Shown here in pieces: positions 24,334-33,052 of a stretch of DNA of 41,696 nt. The notes below the pieces were generated by a model, which saw nothing but the letters and a program-made list of their open reading frames with translations, searched no databases and was not told where the DNA came from. Source of the stretch: Caldilineaceae bacterium (GTDB taxonomy: Bacteria > Chloroflexota > Anaerolineae > Caldilineales > Caldilineaceae); contig JAGNDO010000038.1 of assembly GCA_018003515.1 (NCBI GenBank), positions 5,950 to 47,645 on the forward strand, written 5' to 3'. The translations under genes and the position numbers were made by a program. The first letter of the stretch is position 1; each line of letters starts with the position of its first letter.

Positions 24334-25524
24334 CTATCCAACCTGTAGAATCTGCCGGGAAAACAGGGTAGATTCCAGGTCTGGGCGTAGCAGGCGTACC
24401 AGGGTTTCAACAAAGTAGTAATCGCCGTAGATCAAGGGATGTTCCATCCAGTTATGGGGCACGGAACGGGCTGCTTCCAGCAAGATAGCGGAGACACCCG
24501 TGCCCCTGGTCGAGTAGTTCTGCCACAAAGAGAGCGTAATGGCCTCCGCTTCGGCGCGCCACTGGGCTGCCAAGGTCTCATCCGTCTCACCGGCTGCCAA
24601 CTCCAGCAGACCGGCGGCAATCACCGATGCAGCTGACGTATCCCGATAGGTGTTGGGGATGTCCAGGCTGTTGTAATCCCAAAATGGCACCTTATTCGCC
24701 GGTGCGTTGGTCATGGCGTACGCGGCTACCTGACGGGCTGTGTGGAGAAAAAGCGCCTCACCTGTCCAACGATACGCCTCGGCAAAGCCATACAGGGCCC
24801 ACCCCAGCCCCCGGGACCAACAGGTGTCGTGGGCCAACCCCTGGTGGGTGGCCTGGCGTACAAAGACGCCTGTGTCCGGGTTAAAATCCGCCACCTGGGA
24901 GATGGACCCATCCGGGCGCATGAGCACATGACGGCTGGTGCGGGCGTGGCGGGCGCCAATCCGGCCGTATCGCAGATCCCCTGTTTGTGCGCTTGCCCAA
25001 AAGAAGAAGGGCATGTTCATCATCAAATCCACATTGATGCGCCCACGTTCATGGGACGGCCCATCGATGCGGCCCCAAGCCTGCATATATTCGCCCCGGG
25101 GGTTGTACCGCTGGGTGAATGTTTCTACGGCGGTCAGGGCGTCGGGCAATAAAGACTCATCCCCGGTAATTCGGTATCCGAGTACGTTGGACAAGTAGAA
25201 GATAAAGCCGAGATCATGGGTGAGGGTTGTGGTCTTTAGCCAGGCTAGTTTTTCGGTCCAGGAACGAGCCGCCGTTTCTACTTTGGGATCTTGGGTATGG
25301 ACGGCTGCCAGCCACAACAGCCCTGTCCAGAAACCATCAACCCAATGGCTGGGAATGCGCTTTTCTTCTGCCGTGACCCATGCCCCATTCTCATAGCGCT
25401 CCGGGAAATAGGTCAGGGTGTCGATATTTTGTTTCGTGATTTGCAAACTGTAATCGAGTGCTTCTTCCAGTTGCTTTTTCAATTTTCGCCATCCTTCTTT
25501 ATTATCATTGGCCAGGTTCAGCAA
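24334..25524 (-). CDS. GH88 unsaturated glucuronyl hydrolase
   Basis: This 396-residue alpha/alpha-barrel enzyme hydrates the C4-C5 double bond of the unsaturated uronate left by a lyase, which releases it as an open-ring keto sugar. The two catalytic Asp residues of the family fit D104 (HDLGFIFYLS) and D166 (RINVDLMMNMP); their spacing is close to that of Bacillus UGL (D88/D149). SRGLGWALYGFAEAYRWTG also matches. GH105 is the alternative but fits less well. No signal peptide is seen, so it acts in the cytoplasm after transport. The start is a TTG at 25524, the best available after an in-frame stop at 25546, and has no clear Shine-Dalgarno, so it is uncertain. Confidence 0.88.
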   Translation of the reverse strand: MLNLANDNKEGWRKLKKQLEEALDYSLQITKQNIDTLTYFPERYENGAWVTAEEKRIPSHWVDGFWTGLLWLAAVHTQDPKVETAARSWTEKLAWLKTTTLTHDLGFIFYLSNVLGYRITGDESLLPDALTAVETFTQRYNPRGEYMQAWGRIDGPSHERGRINVDLMMNMPFFFWASAQTGDLRYGRIGARHARTSRHVLMRPDGSISQVADFNPDTGVFVRQATHQGLAHDTCWSRGLGWALYGFAEAYRWTGEALFLHTARQVAAYAMTNAPANKVPFWDYNSLDIPNTYRDTSAASVIAAGLLELAAGETDETLAAQWRAEAEAITLSLWQNYSTRGTGVSAILLEAARSVPHNWMEHPLIYGDYYFVETLVRLLRPDLESTLFSRQILQVG

Positions 25525-25572
25525 GGGCCAGAGATGCAGCTGGGATCAACTTCAAAGGGATTTGTCTGAAGG

Positions 25573-25878
25573 CTAAATTTGCCAGTAGTTCCCGTAGCCC
25601 TGCATTTGCATGGGCACGGTATTTTCCTCCGGGGACAAGCTGCCGCTGAGACCCAGGCCGCCAACAATCTGTTGCGGTGGTTCGGCATGATACCGGACCA
25701 TCCGCGCTCGTTCGAGATCCTTCACCAAGGTCTTGGCGTCTCCACTCGAGAGTTTGAACTGTTCCCGGAGGGCATCAATCATGAGTCGGACCCCTCCATC
25801 GTGGTCGGCTTCGAGCCGGGAACCAAAACGATCTCGCAGCGCGGTCACGGCTTTTGCTGGGCTAATGTCAATAGACAT
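25573..25878 (-). CDS. Small hypothetical protein, winged-helix-like core
   Basis: This 101-residue protein is not one I recognise. The first two thirds are helical with a pattern like a small winged helix (RLMIDALREQFKLSSGDAKTLVKDLERARMVRYH). The last third is Gly/Ser/Pro/Gln-rich and ends MQGYGNYWQI. The start at 25878 has GAGGAGAA upstream. It lies between the last small membrane protein and the GH88 gene. It could be a regulator or an adaptor, but nothing shows which. Confidence 0.65.
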   Translation of the reverse strand: MSIDISPAKAVTALRDRFGSRLEADHDGGVRLMIDALREQFKLSSGDAKTLVKDLERARMVRYHAEPPQQIVGGLGLSGSLSPEENTVPMQMQGYGNYWQI

Positions 25879-25908
25879 AACAATTCTCCTCGTATTATGG
25901 TAAGACTA

Positions 25909-26409
25909 TCAGGCCGCTTTGCCATTCCTTAGATTGAGTATGACTTGCTTGGCTTTTTTCGAGATCGCATCCAGGAGTACAAGAACTACGATGTAGAACA
26001 CGCCAAATAAGATTGGCTCTCCGGGCAAGGGTACGGCATCCACAGGGTAGGCAAACATACCTATCAACGCCTTATTGATGGCCATATAGATCAAGGCCAC
26101 AACGAACACAATAAAGATGCTCTTTATCAGTTCTACCAAATAATCGCTGATCCGTTGCGAGAATGTATTTTCGTGCGCAGGGCGTTTGGGGGCAATATTG
26201 TACATCATGCGCAGGCCTGGATTGACAATGAGGATATTGAACAAGCCCATGGCCAATCCCAGAAAAAACACAAAATCGATGATTGACTGCTGTCTGCCTA
26301 AAAATGTGCCCCAGCCGATGAAAAAGTAAACAGCGCCGGCCGCCCACCATCGAATAACCAAGGATATATTGCGATCGGTTAGATATTTCTTAAAACGATG
26401 TTGTTTCAT
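25909..26409 (-). CDS. Small four-helix membrane protein, ABC-associated (4th of 4)
   Basis: This 166-residue protein has four predicted membrane segments at about 18-37, 43-62, 94-115 and 128-146, and a basic C-terminus (KKAKQVILNLRNGK). The ATG at 26409 overlaps the previous gene's stop as ATGA and has GAGGAC as Shine-Dalgarno; a longer reading from 26445 is rejected. I do not recognise the family. Its position, translationally coupled to another such protein behind the ABC ATPase gene, points to a role with the uronide transporter. It is not a second permease, as the EAA loop is missing. Confidence 0.75.
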   Translation of the reverse strand: MKQHRFKKYLTDRNISLVIRWWAAGAVYFFIGWGTFLGRQQSIIDFVFFLGLAMGLFNILIVNPGLRMMYNIAPKRPAHENTFSQRISDYLVELIKSIFIVFVVALIYMAINKALIGMFAYPVDAVPLPGEPILFGVFYIVVLVLLDAISKKAKQVILNLRNGKAA

Positions 26410-26828
26410 TGTCCTCGAAGACCGGCATCTTTGGTCTTCCCCCAAGCCAGCACGGGAACCACAAGCAGACCGACCAAGTAGATCCCCATAGAGATGCTGA
26501 TTAAGATCCAGCTAGTTCTTACATCGGTCATGGTTAAAATTTGTTGGGCTGCCACATCTGTTTGCATGGTCGTTAAATAGAGATACCCTGTCCCCAATGT
26601 CAACAAACCGGTTGCCGTAAACACGATTAAGCTTGTTCGGTTTTCTAACAGGTAGGCATTGAATGCTGTTGTGATCCCAAATATGATGAACAGGAATAGA
26701 TAAATCCCAATTTCGTTGGCGAAGATTCTGGTGATCGCCTGGATATGGATCTGGGATATAGCTAATTCACCCAATGCACTGATCAACAGCAAACCAACGA
26801 CAAGTCTCAATACCAGATCTTTCATCAT
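26406..26828 (-). CDS. Small four-helix membrane protein, ABC-associated (3rd of 4)
   Basis: This 140-residue protein has membrane segments at about 5-25, 38-58, 66-86 and 108-130. The ATG at 26828 overlaps the ABC ATPase stop (ATGATGA), with GGAGG in the ATPase gene end as Shine-Dalgarno; a second ATG follows directly. Overlaps on both sides mean it is made in step with the ATPase and the next membrane protein. No family is recognised. The coupling argues for a subunit or assembly role at the transporter. Confidence 0.75.
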   Translation of the reverse strand: MMKDLVLRLVVGLLLISALGELAISQIHIQAITRIFANEIGIYLFLFIIFGITTAFNAYLLENRTSLIVFTATGLLTLGTGYLYLTTMQTDVAAQQILTMTDVRTSWILISISMGIYLVGLLVVPVLAWGKTKDAGLRGQ

Positions 26829-27919
26829 CTACCTCCATCTCGGCGAATGCGTTTCTCAGATTTCGGGTCGAAGAAATGAGCGCGGCTCATATCAACATAA
26901 AACTCAACCGTCTTCCCAATGAATGGCGTGTAATTATCATTCAAGCTGGCAACACAATTGACATCGCCAATCTTTAGATGCACCAGCGAATTCTTTCCAA
27001 GAAACTCACTGTCCAGCACTTCAGCAGAAACAGGATCCAAAGTGTCTTTCTTTTCTGCGCTGAAATGTTCCGCCCGGATGCCCAGGATGATGTCATCATT
27101 GGCATAGGCGCTGGTGATACCCCTTAGGTCTTCCGGGACGCTCAGATTCATCCCAGGAGCGATAAATCTGCCTTTTTCAATATTGCCGGCAAAGAAATTC
27201 GTTGGCGGGCTGCCCATGAAGCCGCCTACAAAGACATTTTCCGGCCAGTGATATACCTCTTCAGGTGTGCCAATCTGTTGAACACGCCCGTCGTTCATGA
27301 TCACAATGCGACTGGCCATGGTCATGGCTTCAGTTTGGTCGTGGGTCACATAGATGAAGGTGTTGCCGAGCTGCCGATGCAATTTAGCGATTTCCCGGCG
27401 GGCTTGGACGCGTAATTTTGCGTCCAAATTGCTCAAGGGTTCATCCATCAAAATGACGTTTGCATAGCTCACAATTGACCGGCCCAAGGCCACCCGCTGG
27501 CGTTGCCCGCCAGACAAATTCTTGGGGTAGCGGTTCAACTGACCCTTCAACTCCACGATATCGGCCGCCTTCATCACTTTTTCGTGAACCACATCCGGGT
27601 CTACATGGCGAATTGTCTGGCTAAAGCCGATGTTTTCGTAAACTGACATGTGGCCATACAGCGCGTAATTCTGAAAAACCATTGTGATGTCCCGATCCGC
27701 AGGGGCAACATTGTTCACGCGCTTGCCAGACAAGATCATCTCCCCAGAGGTGATTTCTTCAAGTCCGGCTATCATGCGCAGGACGGTGCTTTTCCCACAG
27801 CCAGAAGGACCAACCATGACGATGAACTCGCCATGCTCGACCTCAATATCAAAATCAAAGACGGCCTGAACGCCTCCATCATATACTTTGTTTATCCCAC
27901 TTAGACTCAATTCTGACAT
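26825..27919 (-). CDS. ABC transporter ATP-binding protein, MsmX/UgpC type
   Basis: This 364-residue ATPase powers carbohydrate import at the inner face of the membrane. Motifs: Walker A GPSGCGKST (37-45), signature LSGGQRQRVALG (from 135), Walker B VILMDEP (155-161), H-loop His 193, and a C-terminal regulatory TOBE domain of about 130 residues ending in SEKRIRRDGGR. The length and TOBE domain fit the CUT1 sugar importers (MalK, UgpC, MsmX). The start at 27919 has GGGAG upstream. Such ATPases often serve several importers, but this one is in the same operon as its likely permeases. Confidence 0.95.
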   Translation of the reverse strand: MSELSLSGINKVYDGGVQAVFDFDIEVEHGEFIVMVGPSGCGKSTVLRMIAGLEEITSGEMILSGKRVNNVAPADRDITMVFQNYALYGHMSVYENIGFSQTIRHVDPDVVHEKVMKAADIVELKGQLNRYPKNLSGGQRQRVALGRSIVSYANVILMDEPLSNLDAKLRVQARREIAKLHRQLGNTFIYVTHDQTEAMTMASRIVIMNDGRVQQIGTPEEVYHWPENVFVGGFMGSPPTNFFAGNIEKGRFIAPGMNLSVPEDLRGITSAYANDDIILGIRAEHFSAEKKDTLDPVSAEVLDSEFLGKNSLVHLKIGDVNCVASLNDNYTPFIGKTVEFYVDMSRAHFFDPKSEKRIRRDGGR

Positions 27920-27929
27920 GAGGAACTCC

Positions 27930-28358
27930 CTATCTCTGCAAAGTGGCTAAATCGATATTGTTATCAATAATGAACTGCTGTCGCTCTTGAGAACGCTTGA
28001 TGCAAATTATTGAACCAACCAATATCGCTATGCCGGTCATAATCAACAAGGCGGCCGAAAGGACTCTCACAGACCCTACGATCTCTTCCGGTATCCATAG
28101 CAGACGGGCAAACTGAAAGACAGCGAAAGCGATCCCGACATAGCCCCAAAAAGGGACATACATCTTCTGTCGCACGGCCATCAAAAAAGCAATCAATGAC
28201 AGGCCAATGTTCAGCAGAATAAAGACACCTAACCAAGCATCCACATCCATGCTGTTTAGATAAAGGATGGTGAAAAGAGCATTTCCGCCAATATAACTCA
28301 TAACCCATGATTGGCTGAGTGAATTCGCCAGATACAATCGTTTTTCAGACTTACTCAT
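27930..28358 (-). CDS. Small four-helix membrane protein, ABC-associated (2nd of 4)
   Basis: This 142-residue protein has membrane segments at about 18-34, 41-61, 67-86 and 95-118, a charged N-terminus (SKSEKRLYLANS) and a soluble tail (KRSQERQQFIIDNNIDL). The ATG at 28358 lies 1 bp after the stop of the preceding small membrane protein, with AGGAGA as Shine-Dalgarno. It precedes the ABC ATPase by 10 bp. No family is recognised. Four small polytopic proteins flank the ATPase gene in pairs, two on each side. Confidence 0.75.
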   Translation of the reverse strand: MSKSEKRLYLANSLSQSWVMSYIGGNALFTILYLNSMDVDAWLGVFILLNIGLSLIAFLMAVRQKMYVPFWGYVGIAFAVFQFARLLWIPEEIVGSVRVLSAALLIMTGIAILVGSIICIKRSQERQQFIIDNNIDLATLQR

Positions 28359-28359
28359 A

Positions 28360-28878
28360 TCAGTCTCCTGTGATTGGGTTTCTATCTTTTAGTCTCTGCA
28401 CAAACGTCAAGATCGCCACAACGGTGAAGATGGCTAAAAGCCCTATCAAAATAGAGTGCAACACAAGACCAGCATCGAAAACAAATGTTGAAGGAACGTA
28501 ATTGTTCAGTGTCGAGAAATCCAGGGCCAGATAACCCTGCTTATATTTCGGGATGACATTGATCAATGAGATGGACTGCATGGACACAAAGGCGGTGGTA
28601 CCGATCACCAGAGCCAATCCAACCCATCCTGGCCTGGATTTGTGCAACTCAAACACGAGTAAGGCCACGGCCAACACCACGAATATGATAGCAAGACTGA
28701 AGGCTTCTTTATTGAACACCTGCAATTTCTTGTAAAACTCATACATCTCGGCAGTGCCATCATAGAACAAGATGTAGTAATGGGTCATAAAGCCCAGATA
28801 GAGGACAAACAGGGCGACACTAACGATTTCTACACCATAAACCAGTTTGGATTGGGCTTTCATCAGAAGGTTATTCAC
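28360..28878 (-). CDS. Small four-helix membrane protein, ABC-associated (1st of 4)
   Basis: This 172-residue protein has membrane segments at about 14-37, 58-78, 84-104 and 135-160, with an extended loop between the last two (PKYKQGYLALDFSTLNNYVP). The start is a GTG at 28878, set by AGAGG six bases upstream; an ATG at 28863 is the alternative and longer readings to 28989 cross a hairpin. It follows the binding-protein gene and is joined almost without gap to the next small membrane protein gene. No family is recognised. Confidence 0.72.
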   Translation of the reverse strand: MNNLLMKAQSKLVYGVEIVSVALFVLYLGFMTHYYILFYDGTAEMYEFYKKLQVFNKEAFSLAIIFVVLAVALLVFELHKSRPGWVGLALVIGTTAFVSMQSISLINVIPKYKQGYLALDFSTLNNYVPSTFVFDAGLVLHSILIGLLAIFTVVAILTFVQRLKDRNPITGD

Positions 28879-28951
28879 AGTACACCTCTCGTCACAAACG
28901 TCTCTGTAGTGAGCAGACCTGTTTTTAGCGCATTCTACTCTCTGCGGCAAG

Positions 28952-28990
28952 GTTGAGAGAGGGAGAAATTGGCTTTCTCCCTCTCTCAAC
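28952..28990 (-). terminator. Perfect 17-bp-arm hairpin after the binding-protein gene
   Basis: Arms 28952-28968 (GTTGAGAGAGGGAGAAA) and 28974-28990 are perfect complements with a 5-nt loop. It starts 8 bp past the binding-protein stop and has no U tract. Such stems in ABC operons usually stabilise the binding-protein mRNA or cause partial termination, so that binding protein is made in excess. Confidence 0.75.
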
Positions 28991-28998
28991 AGAACGGA

Positions 28999-31020
28999 CT
29001 ACTGAGCGCCGGTCATACGGGCGTAAGCAGTGCGGTAGACTTGGATGTATTCGTCTATGCCAGCATTAACATAGAGCGCTTTCAAATCTGCCGTACTCGC
29101 AACTGCCGTATCAGCACCGGTGATGTACAAGAAAAGCTGATCGGTTTGTGCTTCATTGATAGCCAATTGCCCCAGTTTGGCGATATCCTGGTTGGTCAAA
29201 GAGAAGACCGGGGGCACCAGGCGGAAGAGCGGGTTTTCGGCTTCGTAGGAGGTGGAGGCAACATTGGCGCCAATCCAAAGCGCCCAGGCGTCCCAACCGC
29301 GATTCGTGGTGGTCTGCAACTCGAATCCGATCTCCTTCTGATAGCCAATCGGAATCTGTGAACCGATGAAGTCGCGCAGGTAGCCAGACATGTCACAGCT
29401 CTTCAGCTCACAGGAGCCGTCGATCAGCCACTGATTGAACTTGGGGTATTCGGTTCCATCGGGAGCCACATAGACTTCGCCTTCGGCGAGGCCATAGGGC
29501 GGGGCATAATTCTGTGTCACATTGCCTTCCTCAGAGAAGAAGTAATCAAAGAGCGTCAGGGCTGCATTGATCTCCTCAGGTGAGGCAGCGGTAGAGATTG
29601 CCCAGCCATCGGGTTTAATGACCCGGGTATTCTCGTTGAAGTAGATGAACTCATCGGAACCCACGGTGGTGAGCGGTGGCAGCATGGCAACCACATCCGG
29701 GTTAGCGGCCGTCGTGGAGGCAATCCAGTCCAGGGTCATGAAACCAAACTGCTGATGACCTTCAACCGCATCCATAGTCAGCATGGGGTTGCGGAAGTTG
29801 TCGCTTGTACTCAGGTCGGCAAATTCAGAGTGAAACAGCCCTTCAGCGTACAGGTCGGCCAGATAGCCAACGCCATCCAGGAAATCATCTTCTGAATAGG
29901 AGAATTGCAGTTCGCCATCCGCATCCAGATAGAAGCGAGCTGCATAGGAGTCGGAACCATGCACACGTTGGCCGCCCCAATAGGTGATCAGGCGCAGGAC
30001 ATCTTCACGATAGGAAGATTGACGCACGAAGAAGGGGGAAATCACCGCGCCTTCGACAACTTTGCCCGTGGTGACCTTTGTCAGCGTATTCGGTGACAGT
30101 TCGATCACACGCAGCAGAGCCACCAGCTCGTCCATGTCATACTTAGCCGTAGCATTCAAGTACAGGTCAGAGGGTTTTGCCAGGTCAGGGTACGTTTCGG
30201 CAATGTAGGCCAGCAGGGTGTCCCGGGCCACATCACGGGTCAATGTGCCCGCCGCCGCTGCGTTCTGGAGGTCGATCACATTGGTTGCTTGACGGTCCCA
30301 GTAGCCTTCGTAGGCGGGGGTCAGGGTGTTGGTTTCAGCTTCCAGCGCTGCATCGGAATCAAGCAGTGCCGTTACCCAAGTTTCGCGGGCTGCGAATACA
30401 CGGGCATAGTTGTCCAACTCTGCGGCATAGGGGACGTGGTAGATGCCACCGTCATAGGCGGTGATTGCCTTGGCAATATTGGGGTTGGCTGCCAAATAGG
30501 CGGCGAAGTTAGGCATCTGGTCCAGACGGTCACTCAGGCGAACCATATACCCCTGGGCACCATAGTTCATCAGATCACCGGCGATGCTGTTGCCGCCAAA
30601 CACCACGGCATTGTTAAAGCTGGTCGCTGCGGAGACATCAATCATTTCCCCAGCGCTTTGATCCTGGATGGTCACATCGTTCAGTTGGATGCCAAGTTTC
30701 TCTTGGATATACTGCCACGTGGGTTTGAGCTGGCCCTGTGAAATGACCGTGCCATCGGGCAGGACAAGCGGCGTTGACTGTTGGTAGGTGATGGTGCGTT
30801 GATTGTTGCCAGCGGCAATATTCAGATTCAGGGACTTGGCCAGTACCACCTCTGTAGGCACGGCTTCTGCCGCTGCTTCTTCCACGACGGCAGGAGCCGC
30901 CTCTTCTACTTGTGCGGCGGGTTCCGCATTGGGATCAGACACGCCACCACATGCCGCAACAGCGAAGACGGTCATCGCCATCAACAGAATTAACAGCAAA
31001 CTTCTTGAAATCTTCTTCAT
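28999..31020 (-). CDS. ABC transporter extracellular sugar-binding lipoprotein
   Basis: This 673-residue protein has a lipoprotein signal peptide (lipobox AVAAC near 19-24) and an Ala/Glu-rich tether, so it sits on the outer face of the membrane. The body is a large cluster-type oligosaccharide-binding fold of the LipO/YtcQ kind (GGQRVHGSDSYAARFYLD, MLTMDAVEGHQQFGFMTLDW, WAISTAASPEEINAALTLFDYFFSEEG). At over 600 residues it is longer than maltose-type proteins and fits oligosaccharide ligands. The start at 31020 has AAGGAG upstream. It sits between the permease genes and the accessory membrane proteins; uronate oligomers are the likely cargo. Confidence 0.92.
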   Translation of the reverse strand: MKKISRSLLLILLMAMTVFAVAACGGVSDPNAEPAAQVEEAAPAVVEEAAAEAVPTEVVLAKSLNLNIAAGNNQRTITYQQSTPLVLPDGTVISQGQLKPTWQYIQEKLGIQLNDVTIQDQSAGEMIDVSAATSFNNAVVFGGNSIAGDLMNYGAQGYMVRLSDRLDQMPNFAAYLAANPNIAKAITAYDGGIYHVPYAAELDNYARVFAARETWVTALLDSDAALEAETNTLTPAYEGYWDRQATNVIDLQNAAAAGTLTRDVARDTLLAYIAETYPDLAKPSDLYLNATAKYDMDELVALLRVIELSPNTLTKVTTGKVVEGAVISPFFVRQSSYREDVLRLITYWGGQRVHGSDSYAARFYLDADGELQFSYSEDDFLDGVGYLADLYAEGLFHSEFADLSTSDNFRNPMLTMDAVEGHQQFGFMTLDWIASTTAANPDVVAMLPPLTTVGSDEFIYFNENTRVIKPDGWAISTAASPEEINAALTLFDYFFSEEGNVTQNYAPPYGLAEGEVYVAPDGTEYPKFNQWLIDGSCELKSCDMSGYLRDFIGSQIPIGYQKEIGFELQTTTNRGWDAWALWIGANVASTSYEAENPLFRLVPPVFSLTNQDIAKLGQLAINEAQTDQLFLYITGADTAVASTADLKALYVNAGIDEYIQVYRTAYARMTGAQ

Positions 31021-31128
31021 TCTTCTTCTCCTTGACTGAGTACAGACTCACTTATTGAGGTAAGGCTCTTTGAACAAAATGGGTCTTGGGCAACTGATAG
31101 CATTTTCTTATGTTAAATTCCCTTTCTG

Positions 31129-31992
31129 CTATTCCTTCACACCGCCAACGTTGACGCCGCTGGCGAAATAGCGCTGTATGTACGGGTAAATAATCAATAT
31201 GGGAATGATTGAACATACCAGAACAGCGAAGATGTAAGAATCAGATGAATAGGGCAAATTAATCGGCATATCATCGAACATCTTTTGATAATTTTCAATC
31301 AAGATACGCATATAAACTTGCAACGGTAATTCCGTGGGATTGGTCAGCAACATACGGGCCCAGAAATAACCATTCCAACGGCTGGTGGCGTAGAACAAGG
31401 TCACGGTGGCTATGGCCGCTTTACTCATGGGCACGTAAATTTGGCTTAACAACTGAAATTCATTGGCACCATCAATGAGAGAGGCTTCCTCGATCTCTTT
31501 GGGAATGGCTTGAAAGAAACTACGCAACAAGATGATGTTGAAGGCTTGAACACCAAACGCAACGATGATGCCCCACCGATTGTCCACATTCATAGCCATG
31601 TAATTCAAGAAGAGCGGAACCATACCGGCGCTAAACCACATGGTAAAGACAACAAAGAAGTTAAATTGCCGTCGAAAGAGCAGTCGCTGCTTGGAAAGCG
31701 CATAAGCACCCGTGATGGAGATAAGCATGCTCCAGGCGGTTCCAAACACGGTATAGAAAAGAGTATTGATAAAGGAAATCCACAAACCCTTATCCATGTA
31801 GATCAACTCATAAACCTGAAAGTTGATATCCTTGGGAAGCAGGACAATACTTCCCGATTCATAGGCTATTTTGCCGCTGATGGAAGCAGAAAAGGCATAG
31901 AAGACCGGATAAAACGCCGCCAGGCTGAAGACAGCAACCAACGACACAGCCAATACTTTGAAAATCAGTTCCGATTTACTTAAACGTAGCAT
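31129..31992 (-). CDS. Carbohydrate ABC transporter permease, LplC/YtcP type
   Basis: This 287-residue inner-membrane subunit has six membrane segments and the ATPase-coupling EAA loop EEASLIDGANEFQLLSQIYVP. The N-terminus (LVAVFSLAAFYPVFYAFSASIS) and C-terminal YPYIQRYFASGVNVGGVKE are typical of the LplC/YtcP subgroup that pairs with large LipO-type binding proteins. The start at 31992 has GGGAGG upstream, 9 bp after the partner permease gene. Confidence 0.95.
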   Translation of the reverse strand: MLRLSKSELIFKVLAVSLVAVFSLAAFYPVFYAFSASISGKIAYESGSIVLLPKDINFQVYELIYMDKGLWISFINTLFYTVFGTAWSMLISITGAYALSKQRLLFRRQFNFFVVFTMWFSAGMVPLFLNYMAMNVDNRWGIIVAFGVQAFNIILLRSFFQAIPKEIEEASLIDGANEFQLLSQIYVPMSKAAIATVTLFYATSRWNGYFWARMLLTNPTELPLQVYMRILIENYQKMFDDMPINLPYSSDSYIFAVLVCSIIPILIIYPYIQRYFASGVNVGGVKE

Positions 31993-32001
31993 GATACCTC
32001 C

Positions 32002-32961
32002 CTACCAGAGAGAATTGTCTGAAATTTCACGGCTGATGAAGTTCGCGCCAACCACCAATGCGAAGCCAATTAACGATTCGAACATCCCCGCCGCAGCCCC
32101 CATAGACTGATTGCCCCCTTCCAACCCAATGCGTAGCACAAACGTACTGAGTACGTCAGCCGTCGCATAGGTGTTGGCGTTGTAGAGTAGAATGACCCGT
32201 TCAAAGCCTACGGCAAGCATCTGGCCAATGCGCAGAACAATCATGATGATCAGCGTAGGCGCGATGCCGGGGAAGGTCACATAGCGGATTTCCTGCAACT
32301 TGTTGCCCCCATCCACCTTGAGCGCTTCGTACAAGACCGGGGAGATGCCCATGATGGCGGCAAAATAGACAATTGAGGCATAACCGGCTTCTTTCCAGAT
32401 ACCGGTCATAATAAAGATGGGACGGAAGTAATCGGCATTTTGCATTATCTTGGTTGTTTCACCAATGATGCCGAGATTCATCAGGAGTTGGGCAATCACC
32501 CCTGTGTTCACCTCGCCGTTATAGAGCAATGTCAGCACCAGGCCCGTGATGGTGACTTCGGAAAGAAAATGGGGTAAGTAAGAAGCGGTTTGCGTAATAT
32601 TGCGCAGGCCCCTGCTCTTAATCTCGCTAAACAAGATGGCCAGCAAGATGGGGATCGGGAAGCCGAAAATAAACCCATACAGACTGATCACAAAGGTGTT
32701 GCGAAATGACCGCCAAAACTGGGCTGCAAAGGTGCCGTCAATCAATGAAACGAAATTTGCAAAGCCGACAAAATCGCTCTCCATTACCCCAAGATTTGGC
32801 TGATAGTTCTTGAACGCTATCAGAAGACCAGCCAGGGGTTTATAAAACCACAGACCGTACCAGATCAATATGGGCAGCAGCAGCAAATAGAGGCGATAAT
32901 CCTTTGCAATGGTCTGGATGGTGGTCAAGAATTTATTATGCTCTGTATCTTGTTGAATCAT
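32002..32961 (-). CDS. Carbohydrate ABC transporter permease, LplB/YteP type
   Basis: This 319-residue inner-membrane subunit has the EAA loop YEALKVDGGNKLQEIRYVTFPGIAP and the LplB/YteP opening (RLYLLLLPILIWYGLWFYKPL, then FKNYQPNLGVMESDFVGFANF). YteP-type transporters import rhamnogalacturonan and other uronide oligomers. Start at 32961 with CGGAGA upstream. It is the first transporter gene of the operon, downstream of the SDR and a palindromic repeat. Confidence 0.95.
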   Translation of the reverse strand: MIQQDTEHNKFLTTIQTIAKDYRLYLLLLPILIWYGLWFYKPLAGLLIAFKNYQPNLGVMESDFVGFANFVSLIDGTFAAQFWRSFRNTFVISLYGFIFGFPIPILLAILFSEIKSRGLRNITQTASYLPHFLSEVTITGLVLTLLYNGEVNTGVIAQLLMNLGIIGETTKIMQNADYFRPIFIMTGIWKEAGYASIVYFAAIMGISPVLYEALKVDGGNKLQEIRYVTFPGIAPTLIIMIVLRIGQMLAVGFERVILLYNANTYATADVLSTFVLRIGLEGGNQSMGAAAGMFESLIGFALVVGANFISREISDNSLW

Positions 32962-33010
32962 AAGAGTTCTCCGTATTTAACTACAGATTCGTTGCGCTTT
33001 CTGCCCAACC

Positions 33011-33051
33011 ATCATCCTCGTTCCCACGCTCTGCGTGGGAACGAGGATGAT
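33011..33051. repeat. REP-like palindrome between SDR and permease genes
   Basis: Arms 33011-33029 and 33033-33051 are perfect 19-bp complements with a TCT loop. The core CGTTCCCACGC/GCGTGGGAACG is a hairpin repeat seen in many unrelated bacterial genomes. It ends 1 bp from the SDR stop codon and may cut down read-through into the transporter genes. Confidence 0.85.
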
Positions 33052-33052
33052 C

